64,000 nucleotides of DNA from Holacanthus passer (Eukaryota; Chordata; Actinopteri; Pomacanthidae). The translations under genes and the position numbers were made by a program. The DNA is taken from contig JAFREQ010000003.1 of the NCBI GenBank assembly GCA_025331565.1, forward strand, positions 13,137,001 through 13,201,000. Reading direction: 5' to 3'. Under the pieces are notes generated by a model. The model did no database searches. It was not told the DNA's origin and saw nothing but the letters and a program-made list of their open reading frames with translations. Shown one piece after another: positions 47,301 through 62,215 of the stretch. The number at the start of each line of letters is the position of its first letter. The first letter of the stretch is position 1.

Positions 47301-50300
47301 TCCCTGGGAACCTATAAAAATATTCTGGTAAACCTCTTGCCCCCGAATGTGAATTTGTTAGAATAGCCATAGTTATTGTTTGGCAGGAGGTGCCCATCAT
47401 TATACAGTTTGCAAAATTCATGCCCAGAATGACAACCGTGTTTCCATGGTCTGTTTCCACAGTGAAATCACCAGTCACACAGCTCTCCTCTCAGACTCAG
47501 AAAAGCTCACTTTATAGTTTCTAGGTCAAATAGCGCATGGCGACCTACGTATAATTGTTCCTCCAGACCCGACATCATACAGTAATTTTCCCTCTTTCTT
47601 TCTTCCCTGCTTGTCTTGGCTTTTCTGCTCAAGCTTCTGTGAAAGAAAAAGTTCCATCTATATCCTGGATCTAAACGAAGGATCTTTACAAATATGCAGG
47701 ATATACAAACTTTATATGTGATATCATAAAGTGTCCTCAGCAGTCTCTCTCTCTCTCTCTTTCTGCACTGCAGTGGCTGGCAAGTTCAGCACGGCAAGCT
47801 GCAGGCCAGCAAAGTCCTGGCTAATTACCAGTGCAGCGCGTTGCCATGTGAAATGTGATCTGTGTGGGATGACAATATGGCCATTCATTATTCATCAGAG
47901 CTGGGAGCCAGTTGCAGATCAATGGGTAGAACCTATCAAGAGCCAAACAGCGGGTACTTTTGCTCTCACCAGGCCTGCAGCTTGACCAGAAAGATCTATG
48001 GCTGACCCTGCCTCTACATACTGGCCTGTCCCAGCATTATTGGGTTGCGTGGAGAGCTGTGGACGCTGGTCAAGGGTGGGTCAATGATAGCAGATGGACA
48101 CGTTTTCAAAAAAAAAAAAAAAAAAGAAAGCCATCATTATCTTTTCCAATTTCACATTCACACGTCAAAGTTATTATACAGTCAGCTATTTAAGGATGGC
48201 TGCAGTCTCATTTACCTAATTTTTTCCAGTTGTCTGCTATTACCTGCGTCGTACTGGTAGTGATGTGAAGGTACCAGAGTGGGGGCTTGTTGCGTGTACA
48301 TCTGTTAGTGATTTTGTGTGCCCTTTTTTTGTGTTTTACCAAGGCAATTTTCCACTGCAGTTTCAGCATCCTGCAAGTGTCCAAACATAGCACGAATATT
48401 GTGTAGAACAACAATTTTATACAACTAAAACAACTCACTAAAAAGATATTTCCAGATATAATTATTAGTTATTGATAAGTCACCTTGAAATGATTTGTTG
48501 ACTGCTCTAAGCATGCTATATGAAACTTAATTATGATCACTCAAGTAGAGCTGACAAATGATAGTGTTTTAGGATTATATATTGTTTTCAAATTGATTAA
48601 CATTATGTGATCCATTGCATAGCATTTAAAGGACAGCTAACATTGCATTGTCTCTAGTTCTCTATTCATATAAAATTTAGGTTTTCAATGTAAATGTATG
48701 CACTTAGAGAGCAGCTTTTTAAGTTTTATGGTAGAGAATCACAAAAGGACATCCCTCAGACTGTGATAGAAACAGTTCTCTCAACAGTGTTTTTTGGTAC
48801 ACCAGCCTGCAGTAAACCTTTATTTATTACAAATAGATTATCCTGACTGTGCTCACAGGTTCTTGTGCTAACGGCCTGCCAGTGTTGGGAGCTTCAGATG
48901 TGCAATGCAAAGTTCACCATTTGACAGAAGGCAACATTGAGGCCATACTGTGCTGAGCTCAAATCACTCTGTGCTCTGATGAACTGCAGCTGATTATTTA
49001 TATATTTATCAGAGCAGATGGTGCGGTTCAGCCCGGCCTCTTTTGAGCTACTCCAGGCTAAATCATTTTGGTTTGGACCTTTCAACATCACAGCAACTAC
49101 TTAGAAACATGAAGTATTTCGTCTAACCCTGCACGGATATTTCCCTTCTCTTCTCACATACTGACTTTTAGGCCTATTAGAAAACAGCTTCCTTCCAGGA
49201 GAGCTTAACCTAACCCAACAGACAGCGTTTGTTCTCCCAGGACCTGAAGCCTGAGAGTGGCCTGTGCTGGGAGGACTGAGGCAAAGTAGAGGAGGCTGCT
49301 GAGTGACACAGTCCTCTGGGCCTCTCTGGTTACAACTCTTTGCCTTCCTGTCTTTCCAAGAAAATCAGGACTGCAGAAAGTGAAGGAGTGCACCCAAATT
49401 GTGTGTGTGTGTTTTTGTCCCTGTGTGCGTAGCAGTGCCAAACTTTTCTTAAAGAATGACACATTGGCATTGCACCATCATAATCCATTCTTGAAATTGG
49501 TCATACTGTCATAGTCATGAATTCTGGGACAGACCCCTGTGAGCTTTTATGAACATAAGTCCTTAAATCTGTTATACAGTAGCCCGACATGCTACAAATC
49601 CCTGAACACTCACTGAAAGTCAGCTTTCCTTTAACTCAGAATCCCTCAGTCTTCCTCTGTTACCTCTCTTCCTCTTTCTCTATTGGACTCTTGTCCCCCC
49701 TCCCCTTCCTGCTCACCCTCTTTTTCCCTCCTCTTTCTCTTATCTTAAAAAGTATTCCCACTGGAAAACAAAACAAGGGTCACATAAATATTTGATGAAG
49801 TTTAGGGATGACCTCAGTCAGGTCTCCATTTTCATGCTCATTGTTGGCCAATTCAGTTCAGGGAATTAATTTACAGTGGATGTTGGCAACCTCTCCAACT
49901 GAAAAACTGTGCTTTACCCTAATTGACCTATTAGATCATGGGCAAGATTTAAACTCACATTCAAACTTAGATTCTATTTATAACTATTAAACTATCTGTT
50001 TATTGATTTAAATAAGTTCTTTAATCTTTTACTGTTTGATGAAGGCTAAATTCAACAAGTGAGCGCTCCAGAAAGCAACTGGAGTAGGTTTACAATAAAA
50101 GCACCCATTATGAAGTCGAGCTGTTTTTTTCTGTTGCGGGGGTAGCTTGAGCTTTGGCCTAGAGCTTGATCTAATTGAACTGCACTGATAAAAACAATGG
50201 AATCTTTCCCATCTTAAAAGCTTCCCCGATAAACCAAACGTCAACACAGCCATATCTTGATTGTTCGCCTGCACTCAGCATACGCAGCTCCTGCCAACTG

Positions 50301-53300
50301 AAAAGAGCCAGTCACGCAATGGGCTTAGCTGAAAACAGAACCATGTGTGGGGTTGTAGTTAGCTAGCATTAATACCAAAAGACCCTTTCTTCTCTCTCTT
50401 CTTTTTTCAAATTACACAACCATTAAATTACTTTTTTGCAATAAGGACTCTGGTGAACATAGGAAATGATATCATTAGAGGGCTCTGGAATTGGTATCTC
50501 AGGTTTCTCGACACACACAGCCATGTATGCATTATTCTGCGTGCATGTGCACACAAGCACACGTCTGTGTGTTTCGCAGCTGCTTGGCTCATACCTGCTA
50601 TAGACATTTTATTTTGATAATCAAAGATAGGTCGGTTATTATATAATGCTCCCAAAGTCAGTATTGAACAATTCAGTTTTTGTTTTGTGGTTTGTGTTTC
50701 TCTATTCATGTCTGATTTGTTTTTACTGAGACGCACAGAGCTTGTCTTTCGCTAGAAGCAAAGTCTCTTCCCCTCCAAAATGAACATACTCATTCTTTCA
50801 CAAGACAAATCTTATTTGCCTTAATGCAGCTGGAAGCAGAAACGCATTTGTTTTCCTTTTCATGTTCTGCAAATGCTGCTTCCAACTTAGCTGTTTGGTC
50901 AGTCACCCTGTGGTAAAGGATGCAGTTTAGACTATTACCTTGTTTCGTTTTTTCTGTATATGTGAGTGCATATGTTACATTTGCAGCTACACTGCAGTAA
51001 CTGCAATAGTCAAAGCAAAACATTTCTTACCCCCTACGTTATGAGATGTATCTAAACATATTCTAACTCATCTGTTTGTTGGAGGAGGCTACACAATAAA
51101 ATCTCCCCACTGTGGCTGCCCTTTAAGAAACAAACTCTTAGCACTTTGTAAAGGTTATATTAAACACAAAGTAAAATTAAGCGGGCAAAACAAAGATGTG
51201 CCACTGATAGGGACACCAGAGTCAAATAGAAAAAACATGTTTCTTCTGCGGTCTTAATTTGCATGAATAATAACCAGCTTATTCAGACACACTGGGCCTC
51301 TGCAGAGCTATTCTAAACAGTCAGACACATAATATAGGTTAGTGGAGAGCTGTGATGATCCAGTACATGAGCTCATAAGATTTTTGCCAATATCCATCCT
51401 GGGTAAATGGGTTAGTGCTATTTCAGATGCCTTCAGCACAGCCTCTCTGCCCTGTTCCATCTCCTTTTATTCCATTGTGGGGATTTTGTAAAGGAACATC
51501 AGATCAGCCTACAGCAGTAATAATCCCTCTCTTGTCAGAATCCTTTTAACATGATTGCTGGCAGTGATCCAAGCCCATAACCGGATGTATAAACAGAAGC
51601 ACAACAAACCATCCAAGCCACAAGAAGAGCATTACTTTTTTGTCATCATCTGCTTAAATGTGTACAAATGGGTTTGCATTGAATCTGCTCTTATAGATGG
51701 AAATGTATTAATAAGTTTACAGCAAAAAGGTTTGTAGTGAACAGCAAAGATAATTTAAAAAACTGCATGCACTTAATGCTGCTGTGCATCATGTGACTGA
51801 TTAATAGAGGTAATAGCACAATAAAAGAACTCCCTGTTTATAAGCTACATAGAGTAGAAGGCTCAGAGTAAATGACTAGGGACTTGTAGGATTCATTAAC
51901 TTGTCAATTTGGTCAAATGCAAATTTGGTACAGCTCATGTACAAGGCAGCTATTCATTAGACCAAGTCTATGCTTAAGGACAGATGAAGGCCTGATGAAT
52001 GGAAATGGAATCTCATTAGCATGGGATTTTTCATGTAATGAATAAATGAAATTCTCACTGCATTAATTCTTCAGTGTTGTCAGAGTAATGAGACTGCGCT
52101 ATATTTTCTCATTCACGTTTTTTCCAGGGAGATAACTTCTTTGTGAGGAAGCAGGATAATTTTTCTTTGTTTAAGCAGCTTAATTATAAATTCGACATAT
52201 AGTTTATTTATGACTAATGCAGAGCCTGACTGACTCTTGTAATGAGTTTTTATTGGCAGTGAAATTAGGCTCAATTGTGAAAATGAAAATGATTCACGTA
52301 CTCCAAAAAGAGAAAAGGTGACTGACCTGGAGAGTGAGATTAGGAAGAGAGAAGAAAAACTGCACTACTCATTTTGCATGAGCTGAGCACTTTTATGCTC
52401 TTGTGACCTGATATTTAAAGGTCTCCCTCTGCAGGGGTCTCTGCTTATTTTCACAGACAGACCCAACAATGAGCGGCCAGCCGAGTGTGACACACTCGTG
52501 TTTCGGGGGACAGGTGGCAGCGCTGCTTGGCCTTGAAAGCCTTTGTCAATTTATACTTACTGTAATGTCAACCCCATTTCAGTCCAGTCTCACCTGCTCT
52601 GTGCCTGGCTGCTGTCTGTCGTGAGGAGACCTGACTGTCATTACCAAAGATTAGCCATCAACTATTAAGGCCTTGCCTGGTTAATTATTAAGAACAACCA
52701 GCCAGGTCTTTCTGCAATCATAATTCAGCACAGTTTTAGATTTTATTTTTTGTTTTTAATTTTTTGTGAAAATGTTTTTTTTTAACCTCATGAAGCTGTG
52801 ATTAAATTACAGAAATGATTCTAAACACAGTGGATTTTTGATTGCACTATGTATTCTCCTTAAATAGCATCATCATCACTCTCACAGTTGTCATCATCAG
52901 TACAATTATCAGTATTATCAATGCCAATAATAGCCTTTGTCTTGAGTAGCTGGATGTTTTTTTGTCCATTCATGCATATTAAATTGTCCTACATGTGACT
53001 ATGAATGAATTAGTTTGTCACTGTGGGGGTGTGCTGAGACGAGGTGACATTTTGGGGTCATGTACCACAGTATGACCTCAAACATCAGCATGTTCTTCCA
53101 AAAAACATGGTCCCCTACAGAGCTTGCCTGCGTAGTCTTTTATCTATCTGTAGGATTTAAAATGTCTGAGTTGATCTGTCTAATGTTTGAATGAACACAC
53201 ACACACATCCACACTGACCACTCACTGTTTGTTAAATGCTCTGCATGGACGGACACAGCTGAGATTATGATAAGTATCTTTCTCACAGTTTGCTGTAGAA

Positions 53301-56300
53301 GAGCACACCAAATGTTGTGGCTTCTCCTTCCCATGCTCTGTTCTTGTGATTATTTATAACTTCCCCACCAAGCTCAGAAATCAGGCCATCAATAAACAGC
53401 CTGTATAGAACAAGCGACTAGATGCTCCTATTAAAGCTTAAGAACATGTTTTGTGTGCATCTGGCCAGCTGTGTGATACATCCCCGGGCTTTCAAACACT
53501 GCAGACATGGAACTGTGTGGCAGTTTGGAGAATGTGCTATACAGACTCGCCTTCAGAGAAGAAAGTCTTGGCTTTTGCCTCCCAAGTTCTTTCCAACGGG
53601 CTCTGTTGTAATAGCATGTTGACTCAATTAAGGTACCAGTGTAGGTTATAATTAAGTTGGGAGTTTTCTCCCGGGCCAAGCCAGAGGCGGTCTTCTTGTA
53701 TGAAGCGATGCAGTAAATTGAAGATGACGCTTCAGAAGTATATTCTTTTTTGTTGATGCTTTTTATAAGCGATCTGTTCTGTGCACCCAGTGTTAAAAAT
53801 AGTTGTCTCCCTCAGCTGATTCTGCAGCTATTTTCAAGTGTGTATGATTCTGCAGAGCTACAAAGAGCAGCAACGTTACCAGCAGCTGCTGAGTCACTGT
53901 GTAGAGGCTGTTGGTGGCTTGTTTCTGACAATGGCAATAATGGCGCCTTGAAAGTCTTGCTATGTTCAAGAACTACTTTCAAGGCTTTGAGCATCCCCTG
54001 TGTTTCTTTCAGCAGAACAATAAACACCTCTGTTTGCAGCTTTGAATATTATTCTTATTGAACATGTATGAAACACATTTGAGCATACAGAAGAGACAAA
54101 CTTATACAGGTACATGGAATTGTTAAAAGGAATATTAACCATGGATTATTGTGTTCCTCTCCCTTCTCAAACATGTTAGACCCTGACCATGTAGTGTAAT
54201 CAAAGCACTTTCCAAATTAAATCATGCATGAGATGTTATGCAATATGGAGAGAAAGGCTTTTGGCACTCAAATTAAGTCGGAAACGTGTTGCATAAGCCA
54301 CATTTGCCATTTCTATTTTGGCTGGTCTAATGTCACCCTTAAGGATTTCAATGTTGTGTGTAAGAGGTAAAGCTGCTCCCTGATGAGCTGAAAATTGCAC
54401 CATCCATCACTCCAAGGTCAGGTACCATAAAAAAGGATATGAGATGTTCTCCCTGGAGTGCATCGGTAAAAAGCCTGGATCATCCAAGTGCTGAGCCAGA
54501 ACGACAACTCGCTCATTTTGGAACATATGGCCAGTGCATGCATGTCAGCATATTCATTTACTCTAACTGGAAGTGAGGACAACAGTCATTGTCAGCATTT
54601 ATTATGATTCAATATTGTAGCCTAGCATGCTCTTTTTATCATGGCAGTGTATTAGCCTATTTGTGTTTCCTTTCTCCTATGGGACATTAGTTAGACTAGT
54701 GACCAGGTCTAATCATTTTTCTCAGGAGTCCAGAAGCACAAAGTCCAGCTTTTTACATGTTGCAGCTGAACTGGCTGAATAACTCGTGTTTTCTGGTAAA
54801 CCAACCACACTGTTTCATCGAACTCAATGCTTTCAGTTTATGGATCATCTGTCAATATCATATTGATTTTATCTAAATATAGGCCAAGGTTATATATTAC
54901 ATCCTAACCCACCACAGCTTTCTCCAAAGTTTCAATCAGGTATCTTACTGCAAAATGTAATCTTTATCTTTATCACTGACCTCTGCTCCAGAGGTAACCA
55001 GTGTTAGGATGACCCATTTCATGATGAATCCCATAAAATGTCCTTGAGCAGGTTCAGTATTGTCTGTCATTTCCTCACAGATCAATATTCATTTTGGTCC
55101 TTTAGGGCCCAGGAAGCCTAGCACATTTTTTTTTCAAATTAGAGTTATCCCACTGATGTAATGACATTGTGGTATCTTGTCCAGTTATACAACAAAGCTT
55201 ACTGTAGGGTGCCTGCCTGTCGGCCATGCAAAGGCATGTTTGCTCTCATCCTGCCTCTCTGTTGAACAGTTTGACCGCGCTGTTTTTGCTGCAGTCATTG
55301 ATGTCCAGACATTGTGGAGTAAAGAGATATTTAAACTCACGCTCAGTAATAATCCAGTTAAATTGCTATGTCATTGTATATACATATATTGATGAGTAAA
55401 AGAAGGTGTGTGAGTGAGTGTGTTAATGATGAACAGTTAATAGAAGCAGCCTAATTTTAATGACTGACTAGACCTCATCCCTGTAGTTTCCTTTGTTTGA
55501 AGTCAGTCATGAACATTTTTTCATTCAACGCTAAGCTGAACCATTCTCTTCTGCAGATGAGTCTCTGCTGGACCGCCCCATGGGATTTTATGGACATGTT
55601 CCAAATTCAACAGGGTCATCACCATCAGCCTTACCAGCTTCACATCATACTGCCTTTGACATGCCAGACTCACCTGGTTCCCTGCCATCTATTCCTGAAC
55701 CAAACCATGAAGTTAGGACTGCAGACCTCACACCTTTACAGTGGGGACATTTTGCTTCTGAAAAATCCTCCACTGCAAGTGACCTCCTTGCAGAAGAAGC
55801 TCATCCTCTTTCCACTCCCCCATTAAGCCCCTCTGAGCCTCTATTAGGGTCTAGTCCACAATTTGAGGCACCAGCTAAACACACAGATTTGAAGCTTGCC
55901 AGGACAAATTCTCCCTCTCCAACGCCTACAAGATCCCAGCTCCAGCCTCAGTCAAATATATCCATAACAGCATCAAGCCCCTCTGCTTTTACAGGGTCAA
56001 CATCACCTCAGCTAGGTCTTAGTCCTGAGCAGAAAACAACTTTGAGCGAGCAGCAGGATGGTGCATTAGAGCAAACACAGGCAATAATGAGCTCACTTTC
56101 TGGTCAGCCTCTTGAAACCCCTCAACTGGCTTTTGCTGACTCTCTGGCAGATGAACCTTATAGTAATATTCTGGATGTGAACCAGCTCAGCCCCAGCAGT
56201 GCCCCTTTGGAAGAGTACAAACCAGCACATGACATAAACATGTTACCCAACCCAGATGAGATTCTGGCCCCTGGGTACAATGTGCCTTTCATCGCCCCCC

Positions 56301-59300
56301 TCCCTACTTCACCCTCATCTGAACCCACTGAGGTCTCTCCAGAGGACTTCTACCCCACCAACACCATGGAAGTGGACTGGGGGTCTGGGGACTACTTGGA
56401 GACAATGTCATTCTTAAATTCTGATGGAGAAGACTACTCTCTGGTCACCAAAGTACCCTCTGACTCATATGATCTGGAGGACTATACAGAAAGCTATGAC
56501 ACATCCTTCCCTTCCAGAGTAGGCATATCCCCTTCGTCCTTACATCCTCTTCACGTCTCACCTTCTCTCAGCTTCATGCCAGCATACAACACCATTGTTC
56601 CTATAAAATCCGTGCATCCCCCCTCTTTTCCCTCTACAATGCACTATACACTGGAATCTACTCCCACATCTAACAGTGATATACCTGATGTATCCGACAT
56701 AGATTGGCCTGATACTTTCACAATTCAACCAACAGATGTCCTCTTACCTGACATGAACAGCTTGGAGTATTACACCACTCAGTTGACCAAGGAGAACAGC
56801 AGTTCAGGCACTGGAGCTGAACAAAGGGGGAACGTTACTGTGGTGCCCATTGGTGCTACAGACATCACACCCACCAGCACCAATGATACCAAGCTGACTG
56901 AGGACGAGTCCTCCACTGATCTATCAGGATTTGAGCCTCATGATGAATCGACAACAGCAGAAACTCCTCAGCCGGTCAATGCCTCTGAGCCTTTTCTGGA
57001 TCCTTCCATAGTCCCAACCCACTTCTTTGATCCCTCCTTCTCCACCTGGGGTAATCATATGTCCAGCACAGACTGGTCTGCACCTACGCTAACTGTTGGC
57101 CTGGACAGCAGTGCATTACCAGAGGTGATGCTACCCAGTGCCACGCCTTTGCTGCCGGATGATATAATGTCTTCCTCCTCTCTGACAGATGTCCACTGGT
57201 TTGTTACAGAGTCATTTCCACAAAGTACCATACATGCCACTCCTGTCTTAACTGCAACCATAGCCTTCTCCCCTGTTCCCACTGAACCCACTGTCAACAC
57301 CACTGCTAGTATAACAGATTTAAGTCCCCAAGACTCTTCTTTTACTGAGCAAACTCTCAATATCACTTTAGTTTCTACTGAACCCACTTCAAATGTTACT
57401 ATGGTCCCTCCAGACGTGTTGGGTGATCAGGGGGTGACACAAGATGGAGTTGACATCCCAGCCACAATGACCTTGATCCCAACTAGCAGTGAAGCTAATA
57501 CAGTCTCTGCTGTACCCACAAATACAACTGCCACTGCTACTTCCCATCAAACCTCAACTAGAACTATTGCCACCACTGAAGCCTCAACTAGTGTCAACAT
57601 CATCTCTACCACCAGTGGAAAGACCACAACTACAGCGACAACATCAAGGCAGTACCTCTGCAACCATGACAGGCCTGCTTATTTAATAAAAATTGGTGAG
57701 TTTGACATTTAATTATGCTTTGTATATATTACAACTCATTTTTATGTAATCCACATGCATGATGTATAAAATGTGTGCATACTGTGACTTAAAACTGTAA
57801 TTTGACTTTAAAATATACATATATGAGAACTTTATTGTTATGGGATAAGATTATCACCATTTTTATCCTTTTTTATACTGAAGGTTTTCCTTCTGGGGCC
57901 ACTGTTGGATATGCCAAATCTCAAGTGAGAGACATACTGAAAGGAGAATTCAACAAGTCAGTGGAGCTGCAGGTAAATTTATCTCAACAGGGGTTAAGAT
58001 ATCTCATTAAATTTAAAATGATATCATGCAAGGTGCTAGCCTTTGTTTGGCGATTAAGAAGGACATGCAATAGCAGCATCGGTACAGTATGATCCTATTA
58101 GAGTATAAAGTGATTTTAAAGTGGATGAACTGTCACTTAATGACGGCTCACATACGATATGTGTGTATGTCGGTTTGTGTGTGTGTGTATGTATGTACTT
58201 TATTTGTCTGAGTGTGTGTACATTACAGTGATGCAGATGAACCATGAACAGCTTCCCAAGTTTTTCATCGGTGGTTTTGTGATAAAGAAACCACATGAGT
58301 AATCACATTAAGTTTCACAAGACCACAATGACCTCTCCAAACCATCAGCTATTTATCTATGTCATGTATTCCTGCTTTGTCCGTGAAGGTTTTGGACCCC
58401 CCACCAAAGTTTGTGTTTCGGGTGGTGTCCGGTCCAGTTGTGTACACGGCCATATCTGTCATCAATGCTCTGCGAAGGTCTGGGCGGCGCTTCCTGTCTG
58501 TGTCTCCCAACTGGACAACACCAGACAGTAAATATCAAATCCACACAGGTAAGTGACCTTTCAACAAACTGTCCTGTTAACATTTAATTGTTTGTAACAA
58601 TGTTTAGTTTTTACAGTTGATCTTAAACTTTCCTCGTTTTCTCACCGTGCAGTGCTGCAGTTTGTTCCCGGTCACATAGATGTGCGCTTCTGCAAGTTCA
58701 GTGAGGGAATTGAGAAAGGTTTGACCATGGCCTTTGCAGAAGTGCGTCGACGCTCAAAGGAGTCAACCAACTTCACAGTGCACGTGAGTGGGACCAGAAG
58801 GCAGGGAAGCATCAGTACCCACACACGAGATGTTTTCATTGGGGTGCGTTTCATTGTGGCTTCACACCTCAAAGCTTAATGAGCCAGTGCTGATAAGTTT
58901 GAGCCTTCTCAATAATAGCCCTCATCTGCCAGAGCTGCTTACCTCAAGTGGAACAACATATTGTATTGTAAATATTTTGTATAATGTCTGTCTGAAAAGG
59001 AAAAAAGTTTAGTTTTTTTTGTCATACAAAGAAAGTGGAAAAAAAACTTTGCACACTATTTGTACAAGACCTGTTGCTTGTTTGTGGACTGAACTGACCC
59101 CAGACCACCTCCAGTCACCAGTGGATGACTGCAGTGCAGTGCTGCAGCTTGGGCTGACTTTGATCGGGATATTGCTTTGCCAACAGGGACTGTTCTGTTT
59201 AATCACAAGTAATTTGTTGAGGCAGTGAATGAATGGTTGCCTGGGGAGTCAGACAAAGCCAGTTTATTAAGACTGCTCTTTGCTTTCAGAGCTAAATAAC

Positions 59301-62184
59301 TGGTTTGGTTTGACAGAATCAGATTTATGCTCCATCTATCCATCCATTAATTTTCTATAATTTATTGGGCCCAGGTGGCAATATCGCCATGGAAAGCATA
59401 GTATGCCAGACATCGGTCTCCCCATCTCCAGTTCACTGTTGGGTTTCATCCTGATGAGAAGCCCAGAGTGCCTCAGTTGGCTCCATCCAACACAATAGAG
59501 TAGTTGTTCCACTACAAGCTTCTTCTGGATGTTCAAGCACCGTGTGAGCACATAAACCCAGCAAAGGAAGCTCATTTTGGCAACTATATCTACAATCTCA
59601 GTCCTTCTGTCGCTACGCAGAGGTTTTGACCATAGGCGAGAATTCGGGCACCTTCATGCTCAGTTCTCCTTACCGCTTCCATCTTTACTATCACTTGTAA
59701 CACGACCTCAGGATACTTCCATTCAGTACTTTTACTTGAAGGAGTCCATGCTCTAGTTGTTGAGTATTAAAGAAGCTTACTGTTTGTTAATAAAGAGCTT
59801 ATTTGGCTCTGTGGTTAGTTGGCTTCAGTCGAGTTTTGCGTAATCCTATTACACTGACGCCTGTATTATAGTCTTTTAGTTGGAATAAATGTAAGGATTA
59901 AATTAAGCATTTGTTGCAGCATGGAAATGTTTTATGAACAACTAGCAAACTGTGCCCCTGGCCACACTGCCCAGTTTTGTGTTGTACTTTCCAATCACTG
60001 AAGCCAATGATTTTCAGATTAGAACCTCACAACTTCATTGTAACTCTTTAAGAGATAAACAAGCTTTTCCACAAACTACATCAAAAGCAGAATGGAAAAT
60101 GTTTTGTACATATTGTTCTGTATCCATCATATCCACTGAACTTTGCATCTGATTGTGTTTTAGATTGTAAACATCACCATGGCTGCTCCTAAATATCAGG
60201 AACAACGGCTGGTAAGGCAGCCGGTAGACATCACCTTCACTGTGCGCGGTTCAAGAGGTTATCTGATGGGATCGGACATCAGCGATGCTCTGATGAAGCT
60301 CACAGTGGTGGAGTTCAGCTATTACATGGGCTTTCCAGTCCTGCAGATAGCTGAGCGTAAGTACCGCATGGTTGTAATATTTCACTGCTGAACAAAAACT
60401 TTGGTTAAACCTCACTGCACTTAAGCATCATTTTGTACTTTTTTCTACAGCTTTCCATTATCCAGAGTTAAACACCAGCCAGTTGCTGCGCTCCTCATGG
60501 GTTAGAACAGGTGTGACAGTTTCAGTTTATGGCACAGTGAAAAGCCACCACTTAAATTTGAGACCCTTTGTGCTGATACTCTGTATGTGTTTCTGTTGTC
60601 TGTGTACATAGTGCTCCTGGGTGTGCTAGACCAGAAAGTGGGTGAGAGGACCTTCCAAGCCAACATGGAGCGAAGGATGGCCATGTTACTTGGAGAGGCA
60701 ATGGGATTAGGCCGACGTGTTAAGAGAGCCACCACCATAGGCAACAACAGTGTTCAGGTACAGTGTCTATGTATAACACCATACAGTATTGTCTTCTCAG
60801 GGGAAATCTAAGTCCTGTGGACATAATTTCACTTGTATGAAATAGAAGTCTGCAGAATTAATCCAACTGACATGATCTTGAAAAGGTTAGTTGTACTTGT
60901 CTCTTTATTTCAACATATTGACTATTGACTGTTTCAAAATTTCACAAATTGAGTGAAACTAAATTAGAATGAAGTAAAGTTTTTGAACATTACAGACATA
61001 AAATGTAAATAGATTTCAAAAGTCAATACAAGGCCGTAACTTATTGTTAAAACAGACGTGGTGTTGTGTTTGTTCAAGATATGCTTGCAGTGCCTTTCTC
61101 TCGAAACAGTATACAATAGAATTATGAGTTCAGTTTCTTGTTTATTACCCAACATAACTTTCAGAACTCTATTACAGGAAGTTTGTTAATGGATTACTCA
61201 CTAAATCTTGTAAAAGCTTCCTTTCTTGTACCATTTGTATCATTATTCCCTGGTGCAAGCTCTCTCTAACTACCTTGCCTGAGTACTGAGGCCTCATTAT
61301 GTGAGCGCCGCTGTGTTTGTAACCACTGAAAGCCTTACTGCTTTACTAATCAGGCTCCATCTTTTGTGGGTTCGCTTCGCACCTGCTCTGCTCATCTCAA
61401 AGGGGACAGGATAGGGCCTTGTCTCCATGGCAACAGCATCCCATTCAGCCACTCAAAGACCACAACCTCATGAGTCCCCGTTCTTTCTCCTCTTCCTCAT
61501 TTCTCCGGTCCTGTTACTTGATGTGAGCTCCTGTGAGCCACAGAGCTGCTAAGAGCAGATCAATTATTAATTGTTTCTTTCTGTCTGTATCCTGCAGTTG
61601 GGATGATTAAGAGTGTGTCTCTGTCATTGAGAGTGCAGACATTATAGAGGGACAGATACAGAGACGTGGGTGGGTAAAGGATTCAGAAATCAGAGACGGG
61701 AACAGCAAAAAGCTCAGACTTCATGAGGTCGGATCAAATATGCATCTCTCGTCTCTCTTACCTGAGTGCAAATGGTGGTCTTTAAACAAGGGGGCTGTCA
61801 GAGTGATAAATATCATCCATCACTCTTTCTGACCTTTCTGCCTCCTGCATCGTTGTATCTAAAAACCCACAGAGCTGTTAGGACCATATTGGTGGTGAAC
61901 ATTTAGTGTCTGTGCTAAGATTAGATCTCTAATTTTAGTCTTTATCCTTTCTACCTTTCAAAGTACTATTTTTCACAGTCATAAAAATGAATGTGTTATA
62001 CATATACAGTACAGTTAAAGCCTTATTATGTGCTCGTATTCCTTCCAGTCTCTGTAGGATACTGTCATTAGAGATGCTTGTTTGGATTTTTTTTTTTTAC
62101 ATTTCAAAGACTTTGAATGTCGGTTCGATATAATGAGAGTGAGGTGACTCAGACTGGGCATCTGTACTTCACATGAATCCTTTG

Positions 62185-62215
<31 letters not shown>

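Noticed and set aside
57055..57387. 110-codon open frame opposite the mucin exon
   Set aside because: It is an antisense shadow of the kiaa1549 coding exon.
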